From assembly GCA_963580245.1 (NCBI GenBank), contig CAUZJO010000002.1:1-64000 (forward strand): a stretch of DNA of 64,000 nt, read 5' to 3'. The notes below the pieces were generated by a model. That model ran no database searches. It was not told the origin of the DNA and worked only from the letters and a program-made list of their open reading frames with translations. Below, one piece after another: positions 43,726 to 53,495 of the stretch. Numbering within the stretch: position 1 is the stretch's first letter; each line of letters opens with the position of its first letter. Source of the DNA: CAUZJO01 sp963580245 (lineage in GTDB: Bacteria > Sumerlaeota > Sumerlaeia > MVZB01). A program made the position numbers and the translations under genes.

Positions 43726-44748
43726 GTGAAGGTCAAAGTTGCTATCATGGGCGCGACGGGTGCCGTCGGTTGCGAGATGCTCAGAATTCTCGAGGAGCGC
43801 CATTTCCCTTGCTCCTCGATCAAGCTGTTGGCATCGGAGCGTTCGGCGGGCAAGCAATTGGTGTTTAACGGCGCCATGCACACGGTCGAGCGCCTCGACA
43901 GCGGTTCGTTCAAGGACGTCGACCTGGTCCTGGCCTCCGCCGGCGGTTCGATCTCCAAGGAATACGCGCCCATCGTCGCGCGCTCGGGGGCCGTCGTTGT
44001 GGACAATACCTCCGCCTTCCGCATGGACGCCGACGTTCCCCTGGTCGTCCCCGAGGTCAACCCCGACGCCGCTCGCCGTCACAAGGGGATCATCGCCAAT
44101 CCCAACTGCTCGACGATCCAGATGGTGGTGGCGCTCGCGCCGCTGCACCGCGCCGCCCGGATCAAACGCATCGTCGTCTCGACCTACCAGGCGACCTCGG
44201 GCGCCGGCGCGGCCGCCGTGCGCGAGATGGAGGAGCAAACCCTGGCCCAACTCCAAGGCCGCTCCCCCGCCCCGCCCAAGAAGTTCGCCCACGCCATCGC
44301 CTTCAACTGCCTGCCGCACATCGATGACTTCCTCGACAGCGGCTACACCAAGGAAGAGATGAAGATGGTCAACGAGACACGCAAGATCCTGGAAGACGAT
44401 ACGATCCAGGTCAGCCCCACGACCGTCCGCGTCCCGGTCGCCCGCGGCCACGGCGAGTCGATCAACATCGAGACCGAGAAGAAACTCTCGGCCGACGAGG
44501 CGCGCGCGATCCTGCGCGACGCCGACGGCGTCGTCGTAGTCGACGACCCGGCCACCAACCAGTATCCGCTCGCCATCCACGCCGCCGGCCGCGACGCCAC
44601 CTTCGTCGGCCGCATCCGCGAAGACCCATCGATCCCCCATGGCCTGAACCTATGGTGCGTCAGCGACAACCTGCGCAAAGGCGCCGCCCTAAACACGATT
44701 CAGATCGCGGAACTATTGCTCGAGCGGGGGTGGCTGAAGAAGTCATAG
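43726..44748 (+). CDS. asd: Aspartate-semialdehyde dehydrogenase
   Basis: Reduces aspartyl phosphate to the semialdehyde for lysine, threonine, methionine and diaminopimelate synthesis. GTG 43726 (VKVKVAIMGATGAVGCEMLR) is preferred, with AAGGA 10 bases upstream; the open frame starts 20 codons earlier. The NADP fold GATGAVG is at residues 8-14. The catalytic Cys128 lies in NPNCSTIQ, and the catalytic-domain motif STYQATSGAGAAAVREMEEQ and RVPVARGHGESINIE are complete. About 340 residues is normal. The next gene starts five bases after the TAG. Confidence 0.96.
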   Translation: MKVKVAIMGATGAVGCEMLRILEERHFPCSSIKLLASERSAGKQLVFNGAMHTVERLDSGSFKDVDLVLASAGGSISKEYAPIVARSGAVVVDNTSAFRMDADVPLVVPEVNPDAARRHKGIIANPNCSTIQMVVALAPLHRAARIKRIVVSTYQATSGAGAAAVREMEEQTLAQLQGRSPAPPKKFAHAIAFNCLPHIDDFLDSGYTKEEMKMVNETRKILEDDTIQVSPTTVRVPVARGHGESINIETEKKLSADEARAILRDADGVVVVDDPATNQYPLAIHAAGRDATFVGRIREDPSIPHGLNLWCVSDNLRKGAALNTIQIAELLLERGWLKKS

Positions 44749-44753
44749 GCCAC

Positions 44754-45419
44754 ATGATCTTCAAGAAACTACTTCCCAAGAATCCAAGGCCATCCCTCAA
44801 TAATCTGGATCAAAAGCTTGAAAGATATTTGAATTTCAAGCGGGGGTTTTTTATTGAAGCCGGCGCGAACAACGGCTACTCGCAAAGCAACACTTATTTC
44901 CTCGAAAAAAGGCGCGGCTGGTGTGGAATTTTAATCGAAGGAATACCAGAGCTCTGTGAGCAATGCAAAAAAGTCAGGCGTCGATCACTAGTTATAAATT
45001 GCGCTCTCGTTTCCAGCGATTTTCGGGAACCAACGGTGACGATGCACTATGCGCATCTGATGTCTGTTGTCGATGGTTCGCTGAAAACAAAAGAAGACCA
45101 AGACAGCCATCTGAGACGCGGTATTGATTTGCAGGAGTTGGATGAGTCGTATTCAATTGATGTCCCCGCAAGGACTCTTGAATCAATTCTGGATGATATT
45201 CCAGCTCTTCCCAGAATCGATTTTTTCTCTCTGGACGTGGAGGGCTATGAGCTTAATGTGCTGAGGGGGTTAAACCTCTTCAAGTATAGACCGACATTCA
45301 TTCTGGTGGAGGCGAGATTTTTCGAAGAAGTGAGTGCATTTCTTGAAGGACAAAAATATGAACTCGTGGAGAAAATGTCCGTCCATGACTATCTTTATGG
45401 GTGTCAAGAAAACGTCTAA
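44754..45419 (+). CDS. FkbM-family methyltransferase
   Basis: 221 residues from ATG 44754. A SAM-binding Rossmann fold is seen in FFIEAGANNGYSQSNTYFLE and the acidic strand in IDFFSLDVEGYELNVLRGLN. This is the FkbM/Methyltransf_21 pattern, usually O-methylation of sugars or small molecules. Base composition drops clearly here (AT-rich third positions, many AAA, ATT and TTT codons) compared with asd and the following gene, which suggests recent acquisition. It follows asd by only five bases, so it would be expressed with it despite no obvious functional link. Confidence 0.85.
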   Translation: MIFKKLLPKNPRPSLNNLDQKLERYLNFKRGFFIEAGANNGYSQSNTYFLEKRRGWCGILIEGIPELCEQCKKVRRRSLVINCALVSSDFREPTVTMHYAHLMSVVDGSLKTKEDQDSHLRRGIDLQELDESYSIDVPARTLESILDDIPALPRIDFFSLDVEGYELNVLRGLNLFKYRPTFILVEARFFEEVSAFLEGQKYELVEKMSVHDYLYGCQENV

Positions 45420-45549
45420 CAAATCGCCGCCCCGGGCCGCTGATTTGCGGCGTCAGATCGGCGCCGAGGTTGGCCGTTATGCCGGTTACGTTTCTTTCCA
45501 GCTGGCCGAGGCGGCCGTCCGAACGGACCAGTTCGCGGGGATATGAATT

Positions 45550-47583
45550 GTGGGTAAGGCAAAGGGCAAGACCAAGCAGACCCGCCGCGGCGCGCGCAAG
45601 GAGAGCGGTTCTCCTCTGGAGGGATTTCCAACACGAAAGCCTGGCTTCCGTTCGCTCGCCTCGGGCCTGTTCAGGCGCGAGAACGGGTGGATGCCGGTTC
45701 TGTTCGCGGCGGTGTTGATCGCTTACGTCCCGGCCCTGATGGGGGGATTCATCTGGGACGACGATTATTACGTGACCGAGAACCAGACGTTGCGATCGGC
45801 CAAGGGGCTCTGGCACCTGTGGTTCAACATCGGCGCGACCCCACAGTATTACCCGCTGGTCTTCAGCACGTTTTGGGTTGAATACCACCTGTGGGGCCTG
45901 AACCCCTTCGGCTACCACCTGACCAACGTCCTGTTGCATACGCTCAACAGCCTGCTGATCTTCGGGGTGCTCTCCTATCTGAGGGTCCCCGGCGCGTTGC
46001 TTGTCGCAGTCATCTTCGGCCTGCATCCCGTGCACGTCGAATCGGTCGCATGGATCACCGAACGTAAAAACGTCCTATCGTGCTTCTGCTACTTGATGTC
46101 CCTCAACGTAGCGGTCCGCTTTTTCCGCGTCGAGCCCGGGGCACAACTCGCGAGAGCGCCGGGGTCGCCGCGATCTCGCTGGGGGCTTTACGTTGCCGGG
46201 CTCCTTTTCTATGTCGCCGCGTTGCTGAGCAAGACGGTCACCTGCTCCCTGCCCGCGATCGTGTTGGTCATCCTGTGGTGGAAACGCGACCGGATCGCCA
46301 AGCGCGAGGCGTTGCTCATGGCCCCGTTCTTCGGGGTCGGGCTCGCTTTGGGGTTAGTCACGATCTGGATGGAGAAAAACGTCGTCGGCGCATTCGGCGA
46401 GCAGTGGGATCTATCCATCATCGATCGCTGCCTCGTGGCCGGGCGCGTCCTGTGGTTTTACGTCGGGAAGCTCCTGTGGCCCGATCCGTTGGCGTTCACT
46501 TATCCAAGGTGGGCAATCGATTCGGCCGTCGCCTGGCAGTACGCATTCCCCATCGGCGTCGTGATCGTAGTGGCCGGGCTCTGGTTTTTGCGCGGGCGGA
46601 TCGGAAAGGCTCCCCTGGCGGCCGTCCTGTTCTTCATCATCACCCTTTCACCCGCCCTTGGGTTTATTGACGTCTTCCCGATGCAGTATTCCTATGTCGC
46701 CGACCATTTCCAATACCATGCCAGCATCGGGATGATCGCGCTGTTGGCCGGGATCATCACGACTTTGATCGGCCTGCTTGCCCTCCAACCCCGGCGCTGG
46801 GGATACGCGGCCTGTGGGTTGTGGCTGATCGCGCTGGCGGTGCTGACATTTCGTCAAGGGTTCGCATACGAAGGCCTGGTGCCGCTCTGGGAACACACGA
46901 TCAAGAGTAACCCCGACTCATGGCTGGCGCACAATAATATTGGTTGCGAACTCTACGAGGCCGGGGAGAAGGAAAGGGGGCTGTATCATTTTAAGGAGTC
47001 GCTACGGGCGAATCCGAATTACGCGAATGCCCACGTAAACTTCGGCAACACGCTGCTCGATCAAGGCAAGACCGACCAGGCGCTCGAGTCTTATCGCCGG
47101 GCCACCGAACTTGATTCTTACGACCCGACGCCGCATTTCAGTATCGCCACCGTTATGCTTCAAAACCAGCGGCTTGACGAGGCCGAAGTCCACTTTCGCA
47201 AAGCGATCGAACTCCATCCGAAACACGCCGACGCACTGAATTCTCTGGCCCTCATTCGAGGAGTGCAAGGCGACGACGAGCAAGCCATCGACTATCACCG
47301 GCGGGCGATCGAAGTGAACCCGCGACTGACGCCGGCCCGCGTCGGCCTCGGCATGGCCCTGGCCCGCGGGGGCCAGTTGCGCGAGGCGGTCGAGCAATTC
47401 TCCATCGCGCTCCAGATCGAGCCCAATGCCCTCAATGCCCGCCTCTACCTGGCCCACGCCCTTCGCGACCTTTCCCTCCTGGAAGAAGCCATCGCCGAGT
47501 ACCAGCGAGTCTTGGCGGCCCGACCCGATTGGCGCGAGGCCCAGGAAGGACTCAGAAAGACACGGGCGCGGCGGAAGAGATGA
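45550..47583 (+). CDS. Membrane GT-C-like protein with C-terminal TPR repeats (TMTC-like)
   Basis: 677 residues from a GTG start. A Lys/Arg-rich cytoplasmic N-terminus is followed by about ten helices. The first loop bears FIWDDDYYVTENQT, the acidic motif of GT-C/TMTC proteins, and HPVHVESVAWITERKNVLSC is another family block. From about residue 440 there are at least six TPRs (WLAHNNIGCELYEAGEKERG; ANAHVNFGNTLLDQGKTDQA; ADALNSLALIRGVQGDDEQA). In animals TMTCs are O-mannosyltransferases; the bacterial substrates are unknown. An envelope protein-glycosylation role is inferred. Confidence 0.8.
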   Translation: MGKAKGKTKQTRRGARKESGSPLEGFPTRKPGFRSLASGLFRRENGWMPVLFAAVLIAYVPALMGGFIWDDDYYVTENQTLRSAKGLWHLWFNIGATPQYYPLVFSTFWVEYHLWGLNPFGYHLTNVLLHTLNSLLIFGVLSYLRVPGALLVAVIFGLHPVHVESVAWITERKNVLSCFCYLMSLNVAVRFFRVEPGAQLARAPGSPRSRWGLYVAGLLFYVAALLSKTVTCSLPAIVLVILWWKRDRIAKREALLMAPFFGVGLALGLVTIWMEKNVVGAFGEQWDLSIIDRCLVAGRVLWFYVGKLLWPDPLAFTYPRWAIDSAVAWQYAFPIGVVIVVAGLWFLRGRIGKAPLAAVLFFIITLSPALGFIDVFPMQYSYVADHFQYHASIGMIALLAGIITTLIGLLALQPRRWGYAACGLWLIALAVLTFRQGFAYEGLVPLWEHTIKSNPDSWLAHNNIGCELYEAGEKERGLYHFKESLRANPNYANAHVNFGNTLLDQGKTDQALESYRRATELDSYDPTPHFSIATVMLQNQRLDEAEVHFRKAIELHPKHADALNSLALIRGVQGDDEQAIDYHRRAIEVNPRLTPARVGLGMALARGGQLREAVEQFSIALQIEPNALNARLYLAHALRDLSLLEEAIAEYQRVLAARPDWREAQEGLRKTRARRKR

Positions 47584-47769
47584 GACGCGTTTTCTTGCAA
47601 CAATCAGACGGTCAATGGTGTTTAATACCAGTGGAGAGAGGAAAGGCTCTGCCCTGTAGATGTATGATCAACCCCAGCGGTGATTTCATGCTTAGCATTG
47701 CAGGAGAAACGGGGAGCCGCCCGTTTAGTTGACGACAATCTTGGTTCGTTAGGAAATGGGATTCAGCGG

Positions 47770-49665
47770 ATGATTCCTACCAATCGAACGAAACCACGGG
47801 CTTCCGCTTGGGTCTTGTGCGGCGTATGTATCTGCGCCGTGTCGCCGGTCTGGGCGCAGTCGGGCCTGGAATGGGTCACCACGGAGAATACCGTTCACTG
47901 GGCCGCGCGATCCGATCATACAACCGTGGTATTTGACGACAGGATATGGGTTCTCGGCGGCCGATTCAGGGACGACGTGCGCAACGACGTGTGGCATTCT
48001 CCGGATGGGGTCAATTGGACGAAAGTCCTGGAATCCGCGCCCTGGCCGCCTCGTTGTGATCATACCTCCGTTGTTTATGACGGGAGAATCTGGGTCATGG
48101 GCGGAAACGGCCGGGAAGAAGATGGAGGGTACATCAAACTCGGCGACGTCTGGTCCTCCTCCGACGGCGTCAACTGGACAGAAGCCACCCGTGACGCCCC
48201 ATGGTCCGATGGAGAGGGCCAGTTGGGCCACACCTCCGTGGTCTACGCGAATAAAATCTGGCTGCTGGGGGGATACTCCGGATCAGACCGGCGTAACGAC
48301 GCATGGCATACGACGGACGGAATAAACTGGGTTCAGGCGACGGGGTCAGCCCCTTGGGCTCTTCGGTACGGTCACTCTTCGGTTGTTTCCCAAGATAAAA
48401 TTTAGATTTTCGGCGGCTACACGCTGTCCGACAGCGACGTTTGGCATTCGAGCGATGGCATCGCATGGACGCACGTCCTCGTCAAGGCACCGTGGTGGCT
48501 GTAGCGTCGCGACCATACCTCATTGGTCTTCGACGGTAAGATCTGGTTGATGGGCGGTCGGAAAGACCCTGTCTGGAGTTCTGATGACGGCATAAACTGG
48601 ACCCGAGTCCTGGATGAAACACCCGGGTGCCGGCGAGATGGGCCGACGTCGGTTGTCTTCAACGACCGCATGTGGATTCTAGGCGGTGGAGGAGGTTCCT
48701 TTTATTATGAGAGGGACGTATGGTCTTCGGCCGATGGGGCGAACTGGTCGGAGATGAGTAAACTCCACTGGGCAAGGCGCTATCGCCACGCGTCCGTCGT
48801 CTTTGACGGTAAATTATGGGTCATCGGCGGCGCAACGAATGATGTCTGGTCCTCCGAGGATGGGGCGTGTTGGCTCAGGGTGACGGACTCGGCGCCGTGG
48901 GCGCCGAGATTTGGACACGCCTCGGTTGTCTTCAAGGACAAAATCTGGGTCATCGGGGGTGGAGACTGGGCCCACGGAGGCAAGAATGACGTCTGGAGTA
49001 CGGAGAATGTCGCCGACTGGACCGAGGTCCTGTCCGCGGCCCCGTGGCCGGTATCTTCCGCTCTCACGGCGGTCGTCTTCGACGATAAGATGTGGGTCAT
49101 TGGTTTTTTTGCCACCGATGACTCCACCGCCACGACGACTCTGTTCAACGCTGTTTGGAGTTCCGAAGATGGGATCAGTTGGATCGAGGTGAACAACCAA
49201 CCCGCCTGGGCCCCACGAGTTGGATATAGATTGGTGGTCCATGAGGGTCAGTTATGGGTCATCGGAGGCTCGGATATGGGCGACGTGTGGGTCTCCACCG
49301 ATGGCGTGAGCTGGACGCAAGTGGTCGAACGAGGCGCCCTGGTCGCCACGGACGGACCACGCCAGTGTCGTCTTCGACGATGAAATCTGGCTCATCGGCG
49401 GCAGAGGACCGATTCGCTTCGAGAATCTCAACACCCGACACGACGTTTGGCGTTCCAGCGATGGGAAAAACTGGAGGCAGGTCACCGATTATACCTCGGC
49501 CGCGGGTCGGGTCGGGTCGGTCACAGCTCGGTCGTCCATAATGGCCAAGTATGGGTGATTGGAGGGGCCCGCAATGGGGGCTATTCGGGTTCGATTCCTC
49601 AACACGACACCTGGCATTCAATCATATCCCACAATGCCAACCGCCTTTGGAGCCTTTACAATTGA
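47770..49665 (+). pseudogene. Secreted kelch-repeat protein, broken by two stops and two frameshifts
   Basis: ATG 47770 opens a signal peptide (WVLCGVCICAVSPVWAQ) and a run of twelve repeats of about 50 residues built on HTSVVFDDKIWVLGG, NDVWSSSDGVNWTEV and APWxxR. The frame is interrupted by TAG at 48403, exactly where the other repeats have the conserved Trp of KIW. A second TAG lies at 48502. A one-base shift occurs near 49326-49333, and a second shift falls in a GGGTC pentanucleotide tract at 49504-49520. The remaining frames carry repeats right to the TAG/TAA end at 49665. Twelve repeats would make two six-bladed propellers. It is a recent pseudogene or a heavily error-prone stretch. Confidence 0.82.
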
Positions 49666-49710
49666 TCCGGCGATATACATATTTCAGCGAGGAAGATTGG
49701 AGCGCGTCGT

Positions 49711-50742
49711 TTGAAGCCGATACTCGCCCTCACCCAAGGCGACCCCGCCGGGATCGGGCCGGAATTGTGCTTGAAGGCCATCGCCGACGAATCGGTCTTG
49801 GCGGGCTGCCGGCCGATGATCATCGGCGACCTGTGTGTGCTGGAGCAGGTCGGCGAACGGTTGAATCTCGCCCTGCCGTCCGAGGTCGTCCCGTCGGCCG
49901 AATTGTTTGTCCGTCGGGGCGCCTCGACCAAGGAATCGGAGCGCGCGTTTCTGGAGCGGGCCGACCGGCCGGTCCTGATCGATTGCGCCTGTATCGCGGG
50001 AGCGGTCGAACCCGGACGCGCGACGTGCGAGGGCGGCGAGGCGTCTTATCGCTATATCGCCACGGCGGCCGAGGGGGCGATTGACGGACTGTTCGATGCC
50101 GTCGTCACCGCCCCGATCACAAAATCCACGCTGCGGATGGCGGGCGTCCATGAGCCGGGTCACACCGAAATCCTGGCGCGTCTGACCGGGACCAAGGACA
50201 CCGTGATGTTGCTCTACAGCCCGCGCATCGCGGTCAGTTTGGTCACGATTCACCAGCCGCTATCGACCGTTCCCGGCTCCCTGACAGTTGAGGCGATCGT
50301 CCGCACGGCCCACCTGACGCGCGAGGCGATCCATCGGCTGCGGGGACGTGAGCCGCGACTGGCGGTCCTGGGGCTGAACCCCCATGCCGGCGAGGAGGGA
50401 ATGTTCGGCCGTGAAGAGATCGAGATTGTCACCCCGGCGATCGAACAATGTCGCGCCGAAGGGCTGGACGTCGAAGGCCCGCTCCCGCCCGACGCCGCCT
50501 TCATGCCGCACAACCTCGAACGCTTCGACGCCCACGTCGCCCTCTATCACGATCAGGGCCTGATCCCGTTCAAGATGATCTCGATGCACGATGGGGTCAA
50601 CACGACGCTCGGCCTGCCGATCATCCGCACCTCGCCCGACCACGGCACCGCTTACGACATCGCCTGGCGGGGCAAGGCGGACCCATCGAGCATGCTCGCG
50701 GCGATCCATCTGGCCGCGAACCTGGCCGGGGCCGCGGAATGA
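49711..50742 (+). CDS. pdxA: 4-hydroxythreonine-4-phosphate dehydrogenase
   Basis: The PdxA step of the DXP-dependent vitamin B6 pathway (NAD-dependent oxidation and decarboxylation). 343 residues from TTG 49711, with GGAG 7 bases upstream. Motifs: ALTQGDPAGIGPELCLKA at the N-terminus, TAPITKSTLRMAGVHEPGHT with the first metal His, GLNPHAGEEGMFGREE, and ALYHDQGLIPFK with another metal His. The C-terminal block TSPDHGTAYDIAWRGKAD (here RTSPDHGTAYDIA) completes the active site. Normal length. The TTG start may keep expression low. Confidence 0.95.
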   Translation: MKPILALTQGDPAGIGPELCLKAIADESVLAGCRPMIIGDLCVLEQVGERLNLALPSEVVPSAELFVRRGASTKESERAFLERADRPVLIDCACIAGAVEPGRATCEGGEASYRYIATAAEGAIDGLFDAVVTAPITKSTLRMAGVHEPGHTEILARLTGTKDTVMLLYSPRIAVSLVTIHQPLSTVPGSLTVEAIVRTAHLTREAIHRLRGREPRLAVLGLNPHAGEEGMFGREEIEIVTPAIEQCRAEGLDVEGPLPPDAAFMPHNLERFDAHVALYHDQGLIPFKMISMHDGVNTTLGLPIIRTSPDHGTAYDIAWRGKADPSSMLAAIHLAANLAGAAE

Positions 50743-50776
50743 TAGGTATCTGAAAAAAACCGGACAAGCGGACCAA

Positions 50777-51613
50777 CTACGGCTCGACGGAGGCTTGCGT
50801 TTTCGGCCCCCGCCCACTCGTCAGGTCGGCCTGGGTCGCCGCGACGATGCGATACGATTTGGGATCCTGCGCAAAGGCGATCACCGAGGCATGTTCCGAC
50901 TTGAACAACTTCGGGGGGAAAAGAGATAACGAACCTTGAGCGTCGCCGGTCAGGGGCAGACTTTTGAAGACGCGCACGACGTTCTCGTGGTGGAGAGTAC
51001 GTCCGGCGTTTTCGCCCCGGCCGACCGCCGTGACCAGCCCGCGTTCGAGCAGAGCCACGTTTAATAGCACCGTTTTCCCCAATGCGTTTAACTCGTAGCC
51101 GACCTTTACGCCCTCCGGCGCCGGCTCCACGTTCAATGCAAGTCTGACGGCGGCTGGGAGTCCTAAGGCCGCTTCGATGGCCTGGCGTCCCTTGTCACGG
51201 TCGGACCCGACGAACGCATCCGCGCCGTTGACGATCATCTGGGGCGTATAAACGTTCCCGGCTCGCAAAGCCTGCGCGTAACCCTGCTGTCGCTTGGTGT
51301 GCGCCGCATCGCCGAAAGGGTCCTTCCAGCCCAGATAGTCCCAGTAATCGACGTGGAAGGCCAACGTGTAGACCCGCCCGCCCGAGGCGCGGGCCTCGCG
51401 GGTCAAATCGCCCACGAATGCCTCGGCCGGAGGGCAGCTCGAACATCCCTCGGAGGTAAACAACTCGACCACGGCGAATGGAGGCGCCGGCGCGGTAGGC
51501 GGAGACGGCCCCTCCTCGGCGGCGCCACGTTCAGAGACGGCAAGGGCGAGCCCCAGCAGTGAGAAGAGGCTCAATTGCCTGGTGCGCGCGCGATGGTTGG
51601 GGCACTCATTCAT
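50777..51613 (-). CDS. Secreted DUF1223 thioredoxin-fold protein
   Basis: 278 residues. An N-terminal signal (LSLFSLLGLALAVSERGAAE) leads to the DUF1223 hallmark VELFTSEGCSSCPPAEAFVG at about 48-67, with a CxxC-type redox centre in a thioredoxin fold. LAFHVDYWDYLGWKDPF and YTPQMIVNGADAFVGSD are further family blocks. Its physiological role is not established. It ends 34 bases from the convergent pdxA stop. Confidence 0.88.
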   Translation of the reverse strand: MNECPNHRARTRQLSLFSLLGLALAVSERGAAEEGPSPPTAPAPPFAVVELFTSEGCSSCPPAEAFVGDLTREARASGGRVYTLAFHVDYWDYLGWKDPFGDAAHTKRQQGYAQALRAGNVYTPQMIVNGADAFVGSDRDKGRQAIEAALGLPAAVRLALNVEPAPEGVKVGYELNALGKTVLLNVALLERGLVTAVGRGENAGRTLHHENVVRVFKSLPLTGDAQGSLSLFPPKLFKSEHASVIAFAQDPKSYRIVAATQADLTSGRGPKTQASVEP

Positions 51614-51997
51614 TCAGTCAAGCCTACCCATTTTTTCCGCCCGCGGCAATATCGATATCGGCGATTGAGGATGAGCATCCTGGCGCTAGACTATGCTTCA
51701 AGTCGAGAGGTAAGATTTGGTGGCGTTTGACGGGACCCTGGGGGAACGCAGTCCAATTGTCGGACCCGCCAAGGGACGATCTAAGACTCCCCCGAACGGG
51801 AATTGGTACGTTTTGAATCAACCGTCAGCCAAGAGCATCTCGTGCGCGGCTTTCAACTGTCTGTCGGCTGCGTTCACAGAGGTCAAAACGTGGCCAAGAG
51901 TTGAGAATTTAGTGAGCATCGCACGGATTCGGCATTCACGATGCCTATCGGCGATCTGTTCGGGCTTGCTCCCGCTGATCGCTGTCTCTCTTTTCTT
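51614..51997. other. Intergenic region
   Basis: 384 bases between the DUF1223 gene (start) and the truncated FG-GAP gene (end), both on the minus strand. I see no supported gene, hairpin array or clear promoter. It may contain the eroded 3' part of the FG-GAP gene, but no further repeat was recognised. Confidence 0.4.
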
Positions 51998-52816
51998 TCA
52001 ATCTCGCTTGGGCGCCCAACCCGTGACTCCAACCCGAGCGGATTCGGACGGCGCATACAGAATATCGAGGAATCCATCCTCATTGATATCAGCGATGTGC
52101 GCGCCAACTCTAGATGGCTGACTCGAGGTGACTTGATGTTCCGTCCATTGGCCGCTTGGCATATTACCGGGAGCAGGGAGAGGGTTCTCCAGCCAATAGC
52201 CGTTGATGGCTACATCGAGGTCGCCGTCGCCATCAATGTCGCCCAGAGCCGTCCTTTCTTCAGGTCTTGTGCTTATTTCGATCTTCGACCAGGCGCTGGG
52301 ACTCGTCTGAAGAAACAATGTCGTGGTTCCGATTCGAACCACGACGTCGAGCAGGCCATTATTATCGACGTCGCCCACTTCAACGTCATGCGCGCCCGCA
52401 TCTCCGATATGGTGCTCCACCCAAGGGGTCGTGGGGTCTCCGGCGGGTAGAACCGGGTTCTCATACCACCAAACGGATTTCCCTTTATTCGTGCCTTTAG
52501 GAATAATCGCATCCAAGTCACCGTCATTATCAACGTCACCGACCTGCATGTCGGTCGTGTAGGTGCTCCCCGTGGCAATTTGATGTTTGGTCCAGTCGGG
52601 ATAGGCGTACCAGACCAGGCCGTCGTTGCCATCCGCCGAACTCGCGGCCATGACATCGATAAAACCATCCAGATCGATGTCTCCCAATGCTTTCACATGG
52701 GGATGCAATATTGCGCCGGGGCCATCGACGATAACGTTTTGAAATTGGAGGTTCTGGGCGCCGACAAGGCCCGCCAATGGAATAAAACATATGGATCCCC
52801 ATTGCCAACTCCTCAT
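51998..52816 (-). CDS. FG-GAP/VCBS-repeat secreted protein, apparently truncated
   Basis: 272 residues. The signal is at about 1-20 (SICFIPLAGLVGAQ). Five calcium-loop repeats follow, each with the D-x-D-x-D-G-x-x-D core: LGDIDLDGFIDVM, VGDVDNDGDLDAI, VGDVDNNGLLDVV, LGDIDGDGDLDVA and IADINEDGFLDIL, all attached to WxxHxI-type strands. Propellers of this family need about seven blades. The frame ends in RVGVTGWAPKRD just after the fifth repeat, where the family usually continues, so the C-terminus is probably lost. It is likely a surface or adhesion protein if functional. Confidence 0.7.
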   Translation of the reverse strand: MRSWQWGSICFIPLAGLVGAQNLQFQNVIVDGPGAILHPHVKALGDIDLDGFIDVMAASSADGNDGLVWYAYPDWTKHQIATGSTYTTDMQVGDVDNDGDLDAIIPKGTNKGKSVWWYENPVLPAGDPTTPWVEHHIGDAGAHDVEVGDVDNNGLLDVVVRIGTTTLFLQTSPSAWSKIEISTRPEERTALGDIDGDGDLDVAINGYWLENPLPAPGNMPSGQWTEHQVTSSQPSRVGAHIADINEDGFLDILYAPSESARVGVTGWAPKRD

Positions 52817-53495
52817 GATGAACTCCTTTCATGAGGCGAACTAGAAATACATATTTGACCGATGCGTTGAGGAATACTTTGCCACCAACTCGCGTCATGG
52901 AGCGACTTCGATCAATACTGATTTTGGCTGGCTTGGCACAACGATCCCAATCGTCTATTATCGGGCGACTAACTTACTTATCCGAAACGATTGTGGGGTT
53001 ACATCTACTTCACTTAACGTCCGCGGGTGGGCGGAGTCTAAGCCGAAAAATACGCTGCACGAAATCGCGCCTGTTCGCAATGAAAAACTCTCCCTTGTGA
53101 ACGGGGAAATCGCGCGCGTGGGAGCGAAGTCGGTGTTTCGTGTCCGCGCCATAACTCGTCGCGCACTGTCAATACTACGTTTAGCCCACGGGCGAACCGC
53201 TTGTGGTCGGCGAGGCCTCATCGGCCTATTTCCCTCGCCACTCGGGCGCGCCCCGAGCTGAATAATGAGCTGTCACTCCATGGGTTTCGGCTACCAGCAT
53301 CGTTGCGTCTTCAAGCCATGCCTCTCGGGATTATGTCCTGTAGCCCCGTATCGGCCACCCGACAACTTTCGCTGAAGCAACGACTCTATTTTGTTACAGC
53401 GCCGCGCGAGCGCTCATGGCATGACATGAGGTGAGGAATGAGAAGGTCTGATGCTCGTCGGGGCGTTTCGGACTGGCGGGCGCATTCTAAAGAGC
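52817..53495. other. Intergenic region without recognisable gene
   Basis: About 680 bases. Several short open frames exist on both strands, but none has a ribosome binding site, plausible composition or known motif. The base composition is mixed and may include remnants of older genes. Confidence 0.45.

Noticed and set aside
21310..48504. Reassignment of TAG as a sense codon
   Set aside because: TAG ends several well-conserved genes in the window at the expected positions (kdsB, ctaE, asd, the aminotransferase), so it is a functional stop.
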